Shown here one piece after another: positions 27,701 through 36,121 of a DNA stretch of 37,719 bases (the first letter of the stretch is position 1; every line of letters starts with the position of its first letter). The stretch covers positions 1 to 37,719 of the forward strand of contig JBBPTG010000232.1 of the NCBI GenBank assembly GCA_038093975.1. The letters run 5' to 3'. The DNA comes from Chalciporus piperatus. Taxonomy: Eukaryota; Basidiomycota; Agaricomycetes; Boletales; Boletaceae. The notes beneath the pieces were generated by a model that saw only the letters and a list, made by a program, of their open reading frames with translations, was not told the origin of the DNA and did not search any database. Made by a program: the position numbers and the translations under genes.

Positions 27701-28537
27701 TGAGAACACCTTGAGGAATTTATGGTACTCTTTTGGGACCATTTCCTCCACGGTCTTTTCCTTTTCTTTGGGAACTTGCGCGTCAAGCGCATGGATAGCG
27801 GAGTATGCAGAATACTGGGAATCTCGTTCCTGGTGATCTGGATCTTGGATATCTAGATTTGGCCTTTCCTGGAGTAGGGCACACGTGTGTGGGCAACGAG
27901 TCATTTTGACCGTTCCCTTACTCCAGTTAATGTCCGGATTATGACGTTTCAGCCATAAGAACCCGAGTATGAAGGCGTTCTTGCCAAGATCTGTGACTTC
28001 CGCAGTGATTTCTTCGCGATGTCCTTCGTAATCTAGCACTAGCTCGGCTGAGTGCGTAATAGAACCAGCGGAATTTCTTGTTCCGTCCACGTTGTAAACG
28101 GGAATTGCATGACGTAACTTTGTCAAGGGAATGTGATGTGATTTCGCCCACTGGCGGTCTATGAATATGGCATTTGCTCCTGAGTCAAGGAGTGCCGTAA
28201 GAGGAATGAATGTCCGACTTGTTTCAGGACGAATCTTGATTGCGAGAAGTATTTCGCGTTCCGGCGCGAACGAGCGCACGAAAGCATTGTCTGGGATTTG
28301 TGTGGGGGAGGGAGAAATAGAGGAATTAAGCACCCGTGTAACGCCCGGGCCGAGCCCATCAAGGGACTCCTCTGTCGGCAAAGTAATATTGGAAACTAAT
28401 GTGTCATCCGCATCATCATCGGCGGAGTTTTCTATTTCTAGTGGTCCGTAGCGAGATCCTCTCACACACCCAGATGCGTGTGAAAGGGGTTTCAGTTTTC
28501 CGATTTGTCGGTAAGGGTGCTGTAATCCTGGAACCAA
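24707..28537 (-). CDS. pol: Pol polyprotein of G3: protease, reverse transcriptase, RNase H, integrase, chromodomain
   Basis: 1276 open codons, counted from the first non-ATG start-like codon of the frame; the true product should be a Gag-Pol fusion by -1 frameshifting, because pol overlaps gag (28492-28537). Motifs: protease LLDSGANAIF (residues 117-126), LGFLWL (191-196), reverse transcriptase with VVYIDDLMIF (YIDD 455-458), RNase H (CDASNYATGAVLS, DKEMLSVIQAL, NDHANLQWF), integrase zinc domain (HHDTPAAGH ... CQTCQ) and catalytic D, D, E in ITADF, TSDRGPQF and GQSEIVNKE. Near the C terminus is a chromodomain (EYLVHWKGYDETDRTWEP), which targets integration to marked chromatin. No stop or frameshift inside. 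About 28% of the length after the integrase core belongs to the C-terminal extension and tail. Confidence 0.96.
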   Translation of the reverse strand: MVPGLQHPYRQIGKLKPLSHASGCVRGSRYGPLEIENSADDDADDTLVSNITLPTEESLDGLGPGVTRVLNSSISPSPTQIPDNAFVRSFAPEREILLAIKIRPETSRTFIPLTALLDSGANAIFIDRQWAKSHHIPLTKLRHAIPVYNVDGTRNSAGSITHSAELVLDYEGHREEITAEVTDLGKNAFILGFLWLKRHNPDINWSKGTVKMTRCPHTCALLQERPNLDIQDPDHQERDSQYSAYSAIHALDAQVPKEKEKTVEEMVPKEYHKFLKVFSKGESERMPLRKPWDHAIDVKETFKPKKGRLIPLSETEQKEVSDFIDDQLKKGYIAPSKSPQTSPVFFVPKKDGRKRMVQDYRYLNEHTVKNNYPLPLIGQLVDKLKGAKLFTKMDLRWGYNNVRIKEGDEWKAAFVCFRGSFEPRVMYFGLCNSPGTFQAMMNEIFADMEDVLVVYIDDLMIFTKTESQAEHNKIVLEVLRRLEENDLFVKPEKCNFRVSEVEFLGMIVGKDGIKMDQSKVTAILEWPEPKNVKGVRSFLGLANFYRRFIQDYAQVARPLNDLTKKEQAFIWDDKCQIAFDTLKKSFTSAPILAFPDSTCQFRLECDASNYATGAVLSILKEDKWHPVAYSSHSMTPQERNYPIADKEMLSVIQALEQWRHYLEGAKHQFEIWNDHANLQWFMTRQDLNRRQARWAQYLSRFNMLWVYKPGPSMAKADALSRREDHAVGVENDNKGILVIAPENIRTVALTDEGARIKKRVFLATCKLSETEVQKFQKKGIHEKLDGLLYDEEDRMYIPEDNTLRMDIIRLHHDTPAAGHPGYEKTLELIQRSYMWPGLATLVKDYVSHCQTCQRFKGTNQAPAGLLQPLPVPRGPWQHITADFITGLPESRGFNAILTVVDRFSKEVELIPCTKTCSALETARLFLSHVWKHHGLPLSITSDRGPQFAAQVAKEINNALGIDTKLSTAFHPQTDGQSEIVNKEVGKFLRIYCFDKQNQWADWLAIAQFSINNKYHTSTKKSPFEVTRSYEPRMGTEPHASTSQAPAAKSFTDAMRKTLAEVEKNLAKAQERMKSLADKHRSAAPEYEIGQQVMLSTTDLRLTRASDKLSERWLGPFKIIALAGPNAVKLQLPRDIRIHPVVNVRRIKPYKDRLDGQPTARPGPVLVTEERDNEWEVDYVVDTRYKGKKLEYLVHWKGYDETDRTWEPRANLANAKGCLKDFYEKNPAAPRALSIDPAKFLFLFQKRPENLTDNGPAKIDRLMANLSSPLKTRAAPT

Positions 28538-29679
28538 GCCTTTGCTTCTTCCACACCCATGCCTCGGGTAGCTCGTACCCAGTCCATTTCTTTTCCTTTG
28601 CCCTTGTTTGGCTTAGGAGTTTCGGTGCTTTTATCCTCATCCCAGGAGGTATGCTCTTCTGTGAAGCGAACATTTCTTGGTGTTTTGTACTTTTTGCACA
28701 CACGTTTGTGCTCTCCTCTAGACCAGCCGCATTCTGGGCATTTGGTCTTGGGTTCCTTGCAGTCTCTGACGAAGTGGTCCTTGCCACAGTTGAAGCATTT
28801 GGGCTTCCTGTCTCCGTTTGGTTTCTTAGTTTGGACGGCGTCAACGTCCATTGCGTTAGGGTCACGGCGTGAGATTCTGTCTGCCGTGCCTGCCTTGATG
28901 TATGAGAATAACTCTTTCCTGTTACAGCGGGCGCGGATTGCTTCAACGAAGGTTTCGTAATTGTCATATCTTCCCACGTTCTCAAGTAGGAATTTGACTG
29001 ATTCCTGATCCGCATTCTTTTCTAGGATTTCGATGTGACGTTCATTATCCCATCCATCCATCGCTTTGTGGATCTCGAATTTGGTTATGAAACTAGCGAA
29101 TTTCATATCGTGCTGTTTCAGACCCATGATCATCTTGCGATGATATTCTTGTTCGTTTGATGAACGGAACCTATCCGTCATCATCTTCTCGAAGTCATTC
29201 CAAGTATGGGTTGTTCCATCTAAGATCTGTGCCATGGTGGCACGTGCGAAGTCTCCGGCGTCCCCGCCTTTCATTCGGCTAAGGGTTGCCTTTATTCCGG
29301 CCATCCCGGCAAGTACTCTGATGTTTTCCGCTCGCCAGGAGCGTACTCTCATCCACCATTCTTCAAACTTTTTGCCTTTGGACCCGTCATAGTCTCCTGG
29401 GTCAGCTACGATTTTTGATAGCCTTGGTTCGGCTGGTGGTACAGCTCCTCCTGGAGCTGGGGGTGCTGGCGTATTAAGAATCGCCCTGATCTGATCTGTT
29501 GCTTGATCGAGATCATCTCGTAATGTCTGATTTCTGAGTCTTTCATCTCGTAATGAATCTGTTTGGAATTCTAAGAAGAGCCTGAGGTGCGCTCCTAGAG
29601 CGGCTAAGTCCTGATTGTGATTCTGAGCGAGAGCGGAAAGGCTTGCTGCAAGTTCTGCTGGGAGTGCAGTCTGTGACAT
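28492..29679 (-). CDS. gag: Gag protein of G3 (395 residues)
   Basis: ATG 29679 is the first ATG on the predicted mRNA. The N-terminal 80 residues are predicted helical with heptad-like leucines (coiled coil). The capsid region follows (FEEWWMRVRSW, WNDFEKMMTDRF). Two zinc motifs are seen near the C terminus: CFNCGKDHFVRDC (CX2CX3HX4C) and CPECGWSRGEHKRVC (CX2CX6HX3C). It ends at TGA 28494-28492 and overlaps pol in the -1 frame. The sense sequence before the stop, TCGGAAAACTGA, is a weaker slip candidate than in G1. Role: particle formation and RNA packaging. Confidence 0.93.
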   Translation of the reverse strand: MSQTALPAELAASLSALAQNHNQDLAALGAHLRLFLEFQTDSLRDERLRNQTLRDDLDQATDQIRAILNTPAPPAPGGAVPPAEPRLSKIVADPGDYDGSKGKKFEEWWMRVRSWRAENIRVLAGMAGIKATLSRMKGGDAGDFARATMAQILDGTTHTWNDFEKMMTDRFRSSNEQEYHRKMIMGLKQHDMKFASFITKFEIHKAMDGWDNERHIEILEKNADQESVKFLLENVGRYDNYETFVEAIRARCNRKELFSYIKAGTADRISRRDPNAMDVDAVQTKKPNGDRKPKCFNCGKDHFVRDCKEPKTKCPECGWSRGEHKRVCKKYKTPRNVRFTEEHTSWDEDKSTETPKPNKGKGKEMDWVRATRGMGVEEAKAWFQDYSTLTDKSEN

Positions 29680-29687
29680 TGTTACTA

Positions 29688-30476
29688 CTAATACTTGTAG
29701 CGAGGTTGGGGAAGCTTGGGGTGCTTGGCACGTAGGACTATTCTAGAGATCTTTTCAGGATCGTTTATGTTTCCTACTTCTGTGCGTATGATCTTTCTCC
29801 GGAAGGCGGCGGGGATCTTTATCTTTCTGATCGGCCTAGCCGGGATTACTCTCTCTGGTCCTGTGATGACGTCTCTCTGTCTCTTTGGGGTTCTAACCTC
29901 TTCGTCAAACTCTTCGAGTCTCCTTTTGACGCTAGAGGTAGCGGATGCGGTTTTCGGCAACGAGGGTGCCTTCTCTGACAACCCACGTGGTACGACTAAT
30001 GGGGATGGAGCGGGGAGTGGGATCGAGGGGGCGATAGGCGTCTGGTCGTTGGGGTCGAACTCTTCGCTGATGAGTGACTCTTGGCTGACCGACGCTGGTC
30101 TGTCGAAGTCTCCGAGTATCCCGTCGAATAGCAGCCCCTGGGCGTATGCTATCGACGCGTCGTGGTAGGTTGCGTAACCTCCGTCTGAGTTCTTTCCAAA
30201 GTAGAACTGCTCTGGCTCTAATGCCGTGAGCGCTTTCAGCGTCCTGCTGAATGGTGAGAGGAGTCTAGCGGGTTCTTCTTCACCCACTGGGATCCGTGCG
30301 TCTGCAGCGGCCTCCGGCTCTGTCTCAACTATGGTCGGGATCGCGGTGACCCGTCCGTGCCTAGCTACTACTGAGGCTACGTAAGGATGGTCTAGGTTCT
30401 CGGCTTGCGAGTACCTCCCGGACCGGAAAGGGAGAAGAGTGGCGTGAAAAGATGGGAAGTACACTACGAGGTCTCG
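29688..30476 (-). CDS. ORF0: 258-codon open frame without methionine, upstream of gag in G3
   Basis: The frame opens after TAA at 30479-30477 and closes at TAG 29690-29688, followed in frame by TAG and TAA; gag ATG starts 2 nt later. There is no ATG inside, so translation would need a non-AUG start (a CTC-GTA-GTG stretch lies at its beginning) or entry by frameshift or splicing. The predicted product has an N-terminal part with FHATLLPFRSGRYSQ, a middle region rich in P, S and E, a bipartite nuclear-localisation-like pattern (KRRLEEF ... TPKRQRD) and a basic C terminus (RRKIIRTEVGN ... RAKHPKLPQPRYKY). No known domain is recognised. Gag follows in another frame. The alternative is a non-translated leader that happens to be open. 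Confidence 0.5.
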   Translation of the reverse strand, partial: RDLVVYFPSFHATLLPFRSGRYSQAENLDHPYVASVVARHGRVTAIPTIVETEPEAAADARIPVGEEEPARLLSPFSRTLKALTALEPEQFYFGKNSDGGYATYHDASIAYAQGLLFDGILGDFDRPASVSQESLISEEFDPNDQTPIAPSIPLPAPSPLVVPRGLSEKAPSLPKTASATSSVKRRLEEFDEEVRTPKRQRDVITGPERVIPARPIRKIKIPAAFRRKIIRTEVGNINDPEKISRIVLRAKHPKLPQPRYKY

Positions 30477-30564
30477 TTAACGTAGGTACTTGAGCGAGAG
30501 ATTGTCCACGCACTTGCGACGCGATGAAGCGGTGGAGAACGATAGCGTAGAGGTGATAAAATGA

Positions 30565-30575
30565 AGCTTAGTTCA
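30565..30575 (-). promoter_or_regulatory. Self-complementary primer binding site of G3
   Basis: Sense TGAACTAAGCT, 2 nt inside the 5' LTR end, is the exact complement of AGCTTAGTTCA at 30707-30697, the predicted mRNA 5' end, 32 nt downstream of the TATA box start. Confidence 0.75.
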
Positions 30576-30577
30576 AG

Positions 30578-31095
30578 TGAAACGACCCAAAACTCGTATT
30601 GAGATCAGGTCTACACTATCGCCAAGTGAAGCGGTTTAGAAGAAGAGAATGGAGAACAACTGAGATAGGACGGTTGAGTCTTGGGGAAAGACCAAGTGAA
30701 CTAAGCTGGGGTTACCAGCAGTTCCTTGGGGTTTATATACTATCCTATGTGTTTGTACATGTTTGTATGTACTATAACTAAATAAGGAGTTACCCTGAAC
30801 CCATGAGAATAGAAGCGAGATAAGGAGGCTGTGAGGCATAGCCGAGATAGCGGAAATGAAGTACATGAGGTGAAAGGCTGTGGCATAGCCATGCGCAGCA
30901 CGGAGATTAACTGTCAAAGTAAGGCAGTGCGTGAGAATGAAATGTAACCATAAGGGGCGACCGTGCGAAGAGTGAAAGTGAATGAGCACGTGTCTGAAAG
31001 ATAAGATGAGAGAGATTAGATAAGATCGAATGGAACGAAACGTTGAAGTCCGAAAAGTGTCTGTGAAGGTGAGAGAACCGTAATGAACCGTAACA
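30578..31095 (-). repeat. 5' LTR of G3 (518 bp)
   Basis: Sense ends TGTTACGG...CGTTTCA. It holds the promoter used for the element transcript. Confidence 0.92.
30732..30739 (-). promoter_or_regulatory. TATA box of G3 LTR (TATATAAA)
   Basis: Sense TATATAAACCCC; the distance to the self-primer sequence is 32 nt, the same as in G1. Confidence 0.7.
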
Positions 31096-31521
31096 CCTAC
31101 CTTGAAGAAATTCATGCAAGAGCATGGTACCCACACCAAAGTTGCTGTTGTCCAAGTTGACGAGGCTGGGCCAAATGACACCGCCAGGTTCTATGACGAT
31201 GCCGTTGACCAAGCTGGCCAGTTCTGAGTGGGAACTAGGAGTCGTACAGGTTGGAAGCATTGCTCGAGGGCTGCACATTTTTTGATCGTTTTCCTGTACT
31301 CCTCGGCTATACATTGTGTGTTTAGGAAATGAATGACTGGATGCTTTATGAGAATGCGGGAAGACATTTTAGTTCTCAAGAATGAGGATGGCAGTAAGTC
31401 GTATGTACTACCACCGCTTAAATTGACCGCGACTCGAGCAAAGGACGGGCTGGGGTTGACAGTCTGAAAAACGCAATCATACGACGATCGGGCCCGGCTA
31501 AGCTTCGAATTAATAAACACG
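31096..31521 (-). pseudogene. Unidentified coding-like fragment between G3 and the Plavaka element
   Basis: Two minus-strand stretches look coding but lie in different frames: about 31345-31245 (QCIAEEYRKTIKKCAALEQC) and about 31260-31098 (SELASLVNGIVIEPGGVIWP, then LDNSNFGVGTMLLHEFLQG). The second is cut by the G3 LTR at 31095. No family was recognised. It may be the remnant of a gene destroyed by the insertion; the rest is not found at the other end of G3. Confidence 0.3.
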
Positions 31522-33869
31522 CATCAGGAAAAGGTCATGTCACTGTCAGACGCTGCCACAACTGTGGCACTGCGCGCCAGTCAGGCCACTGTATGCAGAC
31601 GCTGACAGACGCTGACAGCCAGACAGACAGATATCAACTTTGAATTAAAAAAATAGCAAATGTGACTAGCTACTGATACTATGCGAATGATGATCAATAT
31701 ACTTATTTACGTAGTAAGCTTTAAATGCATCTAGGGACTCCGAGCAGTCGAAATCCGTTGGTAAGAATTCTTCACCATAGACTCCTATTAGATGCACCCC
31801 ACGAAGCACGGTATCGAGTGATATCACGGCTCGTACCCGATCCCCCCTCTCATCCAACTCTGGTGCTACAATCCACAATCCAGTCAATTCATCCGGCTCC
31901 TCGTCGAGTGGAAGAAACCACTCGACGAGTGCACACGCATACCTCCTCGCTCGATGTGTCAAAGAGAAAAACAGCAGGGTCCGTGCCGCCAGAATGCTCT
32001 GCAGCCCCTCTCCTTCACCGCCTCCGTTGTTCACAAGTACGCAGTCGTGACGTGCCCGCCCACCTCGCCAAGAACTTGTTGCGCGGATCATGTCGCGATG
32101 CATGCCCCTTCGCCCAGATTGGTCGCTTGGAGCATAGTATGTCGTCCGTGCAGCTCGATAAACCTTGATGCGTCCTCGAGCCAGCGGGCACCTGTTGATG
32201 TTCACTCGGTCCCCAGGAATGTCAGCATCTGGGTTGAGTTGGTCATACAGGAACCGACGGATCCCGTCGACGAGTTCTGGGTAGCCGAAGTATTGTCCCA
32301 CCTCCACCGCCGTATGCGGGAGGCCTCGCACTGTTATTGCCATTAGTGATGAAGTAGATATTGAGAATAAGTCCCACTCTACCATGTTTGCGTGTGAGCT
32401 TCACCTCATACGATGTTGGCTCATCGTCTACCCCTCCTTCTTCTTCGTCATCGCTCACGAGCTCTGCAGGCATCATCCTTCTCACCTCCCACTGTGGTGC
32501 GACCAAGGGTCCCTCCAGCATCATGCGGCGCGTGAAGTCCAGTCTTGCGGCTGTCAACTTGTCTAACCGTTGGTTTGTCACCAACATCTGTCCGAGTGCC
32601 TCGAAACGACTCGAACGCCGCCACGGTTCCTTGACGGCCTTGATATGTTTTGATTCCGTGATCGATGAGCATAATCCGTTAGGTGCGCCAAACAATTCGA
32701 CAAGTCCGCGGTAATGCACCATTGAATGTTGCCGCGGCAATGAGAACCCTTCCCGTACGCCCGTCTCCTGAAAAATGCTGCGCTCGTTGTGGAACCGTTG
32801 CACCGCAGTCTCGATCGCTTGGAGGCAAGTCTCATTGATGACCGAACGTCGGACCAGATAGCAGAAGTCCAGGAACGTGCTGAACGCCCGAACCATTTGG
32901 TCCGGAACGTGGCCCACAATTGCAGGGAGGTATACCTTGAAATAAGAGTCATCAAATACTGTTAACACGAATGGTAGACTGAACTTACTTTCATGAGCGC
33001 CTTGGAATCGTCCCCGGTCCATTGCTTAAAGCCTCGGCCCTCTGGAAATCGACGCAGCCCAGGAAAGGGTGGTGCCGCTGCGATACTAAAGGGTTGTTCA
33101 GATCAAAAAAATTATGTTTGGATCACGCGTTCTTACTGGCGGTCTATGTCAGCCATGATTTCGGCAGCGCGTGCCTTTCCGTGTGTCAACTCTAAGTACT
33201 CCCCTATCCATGTGACGAGATGGTCCTTGAAGCTGCCCTTGATCAACTGGTGTAAGAGATCAGGTGTGATTAACTCGTGAATATCTGCTCGGGGGAAATG
33301 TGTTGTGAACGGCTGTGTGCACGTCATTACTAAACACCATTCTCACCCACTAGTAATTATTATCGCGTACCTCAATATCCCCCACGATGCCATAATCATC
33401 CCATAATCTCTTGAGATCAAGCGTTCTTCGTAGATGCTCCGTATGTCGCTTTGCCCGGGGCCCACCCCCTCCATCTAGATCATCATGTGTTGCGGTACAA
33501 CTGTGAGATATGAGTTTCATAGTTCCTAACGACTGAGAAGTATACTCACCGTGCACACCACCCCTGCACGATACAAGCCAACAGTGCTTGTTCGGGGTAA
33601 TCAGCTATGTATGGCCCCAGGCCATAGATGACACGCCGGAAATGCCCATCAGGGCAGCGGACAACATACGGGGTTGTCATCGCAGCTTTGCATCAGGAAA
33701 AAAGAATTATGGCTGTAGCACACTGCACAGCTCTGTAGCCAAAATAGTCCGATATTTGTCAGATTGTCCAGTGCGTGAGAACAACTACCTATGTATGACT
33801 ACAGTAACACAGGTAAGTGCTACCAAGTACTACAGTAGACCTATATCAACCCATGCATGAACTAATGTT

Positions 33870-34110
33870 TGTAAGTATGAACAAAAGTATATAGGGATTG
33901 AATGTATCAAAAAAGTGTACTAAAACAGTACTCAAAAGTATAGAGTGTAGCTAAAGTGTACAAAAAGCGGACTAAGTGTAGTCAAAAGTGTATGGGATTG
34001 TGTAGCTTAAAGTGTACAAAAAAGCGTACTAAAAGTGGACAAAAAAGTCTAGGGAAGTATATGAGGATTTAATGAAGCTAAAGTGTACAAAAAGTGTAGT
34101 AGATGTGTGG
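33870..34110. repeat. AT-rich subterminal repeats of element B
   Basis: Many copies of AAAGTGTAC/AAAAGTGTA-like words separated by 10-40 bp, including AAAGTGTACAAAAAGCG. No gene. Confidence 0.65.
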
Positions 34111-34277
34111 TATAGATTTCCTAATAAAGTGTAGGCACATTCCCCTAATGCTCGGACTTGAACGAAAAATCCGCGCGAACAGGTCACGTGACCATGTTGA
34201 ATACGCCACGTCGGTCTTTTCGAATGTCTCTCACCTTTAACACGACATTTCGACCTCAACACGACCTCAACAACACA

Positions 34278-34460
34278 GCCGGCGCGGGCTCAACAGCCCC
34301 GCCGGCATCAAACGGTGAGTTTTTACTCACCTAGTACCTAGCAGCTCACCGCAGAACACACCAGCACCTCCCACTCATCCTCATCCTCAACAACACGGCC
34401 GGCGTGGGCTCAACAACACGGCCGGCGTGGGCTCAACAGCCCCGCCGGCATCAACTAGGG
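34278..34460 (+). repeat. Hairpin modules followed by GGTGAGT in element B
   Basis: GCCGGCG(C/T)GGGCTCAACAGCCCCGCCGGC-type palindromic modules occur at 34278-34306 and (one partial, one complete) at about 34397-34450. They are followed by GGTGAGTTTTTACTCA, which itself contains the inverted pair GTGAGT/ACTCAC. They match the modules of element A. Confidence 0.7.
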
Positions 34461-34529
34461 TGAGTTTTTACTCAACCCCACTGCTCACGAGTCACCTTGC
34501 ACACAGCCGCTCGTGCAGGCTGTCTGCCC

Positions 34530-35020
34530 ACCCCATCTTTTCCGAGCACACTCAGTGCCACTCACTCGTGCACGCCGCCACCTCACGACCCATCCCCAGC
34601 CTTTTACGAGTACAGATTGTGCTCGCTCATGCCCCACGACCCATCTCCACCATTTCGCGAGTGCATTTGGCTCACTCGTGCACGCTGCCACCTCATGCCA
34701 CCTGTCACTCCATTCCCACCTTTTACGAGCACAACTGCTGCTCGCTCGTTTACGCCGCCATCTCACAACCCATCCCCACCCTTTTACGAGTACCAATTGT
34801 GCTCACTCGTGCATGTTGCCACCTCACACCACCTGTCACCCCATCCCCACCTTTTCACGAGCGCAACCACTGCTCGCTCGTTTACGCTGCCACCTCACGA
34901 CCCATTTCCACCTCTTTACGAGTGCAATCAGCACTCGGCTTGTGCACACCGCCCCCGCACGACCCATCTCCACCTTTTCGCGAGCGCAATTGGCTTGCCC
35001 GTGCACCTCATGATCCACTC
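34530..35020. repeat. Minisatellite inside element B
   Basis: About seven to eight diverged units of roughly 60-75 bp carrying CTCGTGCACGC(T/C)GCCACCTCA and CCCA(T/C)CCCCACCTTTTACGAG. Long open frames in several phases arise from the repeat and are not genes. Confidence 0.75.
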
Positions 35021-35667
35021 ATCATCAAGTGTATCCCTTTTGTGTAGCTATCATAGTACCATCTTGTGTAGTAGTAGCTGTGCAATATAGTATTTGACAT
35101 TCGGAACTTGATATCTCTCTGAGAGCTATGGAGTCTACTGAGTGGAATATTGAGCTGACTATCATATTTTTTTCTGAGATATGTTGCTCTCTGTAGACAC
35201 TGTAGACACTGGACCTTACTATAGAGTTTTATGTACTAGGGGGAAGACGATGGTGCAATATAACCTATGTCGTACTACATGGCCAATCCATTTTTCCTGA
35301 TGTGAGAGGGTCTAGAATTGCCGCTAGCGAGGAATGAAAGAGTTGCTGGCGGAAGTGTCAGAAATTTGTGTCGTCCTTATGTGCTGTATCAGCTAGTAGT
35401 ATGAAATCTAGTGTGAGTACGACACGAAAGTTAGTTTGGCCAGTGAGACCTACTATTGGGAATGGCGAGAAATCCTAGAATCACGACGGCATCCCGATGC
35501 GCCCGTCGTACGTTGTTGTGAACGTTGCCCAGAGAAATATATAATGGATAATATGAAGTGTTCCCGGTGCCGACTGACACGGTCGTCTTGTCGCTACCGA
35601 GAACCACAGGCACGAACATTGCTCCATGAGTATTAGGATCCTCGGCAATTATGTCCTGTGTGTCATT

Positions 35668-36121
35668 TGTTATAGTATTTAAAAACTTTTCAAACTTTTG
35701 CCTACAACGGTATTCGAACTCTGGACTTTGTCTACAACTTAGGGGTCAAGCCGGATTCATCTTAATCCGCTCCGGTAGTCCCTGTAGCATTACATAAACT
35801 ATTACATAATCAGGTCACGTGACAAAGGTCCAGACTTAGATGAGTCAGCAATGATGTCATGGCCTAGACCCTAATCCGTGCCTGGTACCTTTTCTTATCA
35901 TCGTACCATTTACCTTATCTATCTTTCCCTTTGTGTTTTCCTTATTCGGCTGTTGGTCTGTGCGCACTTCTCAATAGTATATAAGTAGCCCTGTACTTAT
36001 CACAGATCCCAGTCTAATCCATTTGTTGCTTCACCGCAATTAAGTTTTAGTACTCAGCATATTCCTTCGCAAGGCTTAGTGTTGCCTTAAGTCCCCGCTG
36101 TGTTGTGACCCAGTCATAACA
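35668..36121 (+). repeat. Solo LTR (454 bp) in a transposase intron
   Basis: Ends TGTTATA...CATAACA, flanked by a perfect 5-bp duplication TCATT (35663-35667, 36122-36126). TATATAAG at 35978 gives the plus orientation. It lies in intron 2 of the Plavaka gene; without it the intron is 51 bp. A stretch at 35700-35775 resembles a tRNA T-arm on the minus strand (GAGTTCGAATACC). Confidence 0.88.

Larger units (their letters stand above)
29680..30707 (-). promoter_or_regulatory. AUG-free 5' leader of G3 mRNA (about 1.03 kb)
   Basis: From the predicted start of transcription (30707) to the gag ATG (29679) the sense strand contains no ATG in any frame, whereas the antisense strand contains about 16. 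A scanning ribosome would therefore reach the gag ATG first. Confidence 0.75.
23605..31095 (-). mobile_element. Full-length Ty3 chromovirus (family G3) with two extra ORFs
   Basis: LTRs of 517 and 518 bp (about 98% identical by eye) enclose, in sense order, an AUG-free leader with a 258-codon frame, gag, pol with integrase and chromodomain, and a small membrane-protein ORF. All enzymatic motifs are present. Flanking pentamers (GCCGC left, CTACC right) do not match, so the target duplication is missing, suggesting recombination between copies or a later rearrangement. Confidence 0.93.
33691..35302. mobile_element. Inverted-repeat DNA element B (CATCAGG family), 1612 bp, inside the Plavaka transposase
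   Basis: Ends CATCAGGAAAAAAGAATT and, inward from the right, CATCAGGAAAAATGGATT. TG flanks both sides (33689-33690, 35303-35304). Removing the element and one TG restores an uninterrupted transposase reading (…LDPLKAAMTTP…) with correct intron phases, which fixes the ends and the 2-bp duplication exactly. No transposase is inside; it is non-autonomous. Interior: AT-rich subterminal repeats, hairpin modules and a minisatellite. Confidence 0.88.

Noticed and set aside
34427..35090. Three overlapping plus-strand open frames of 166-206 codons
   Set aside because: They come from a minisatellite with few stops in any frame; translations are repetitive and unlike any protein family.
35697..35780. 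tRNA-like segment with GAGTTCGAATACC in the solo LTR (minus strand)
   Set aside because: No consistent cloverleaf can be drawn and it lies inside a well-defined LTR.
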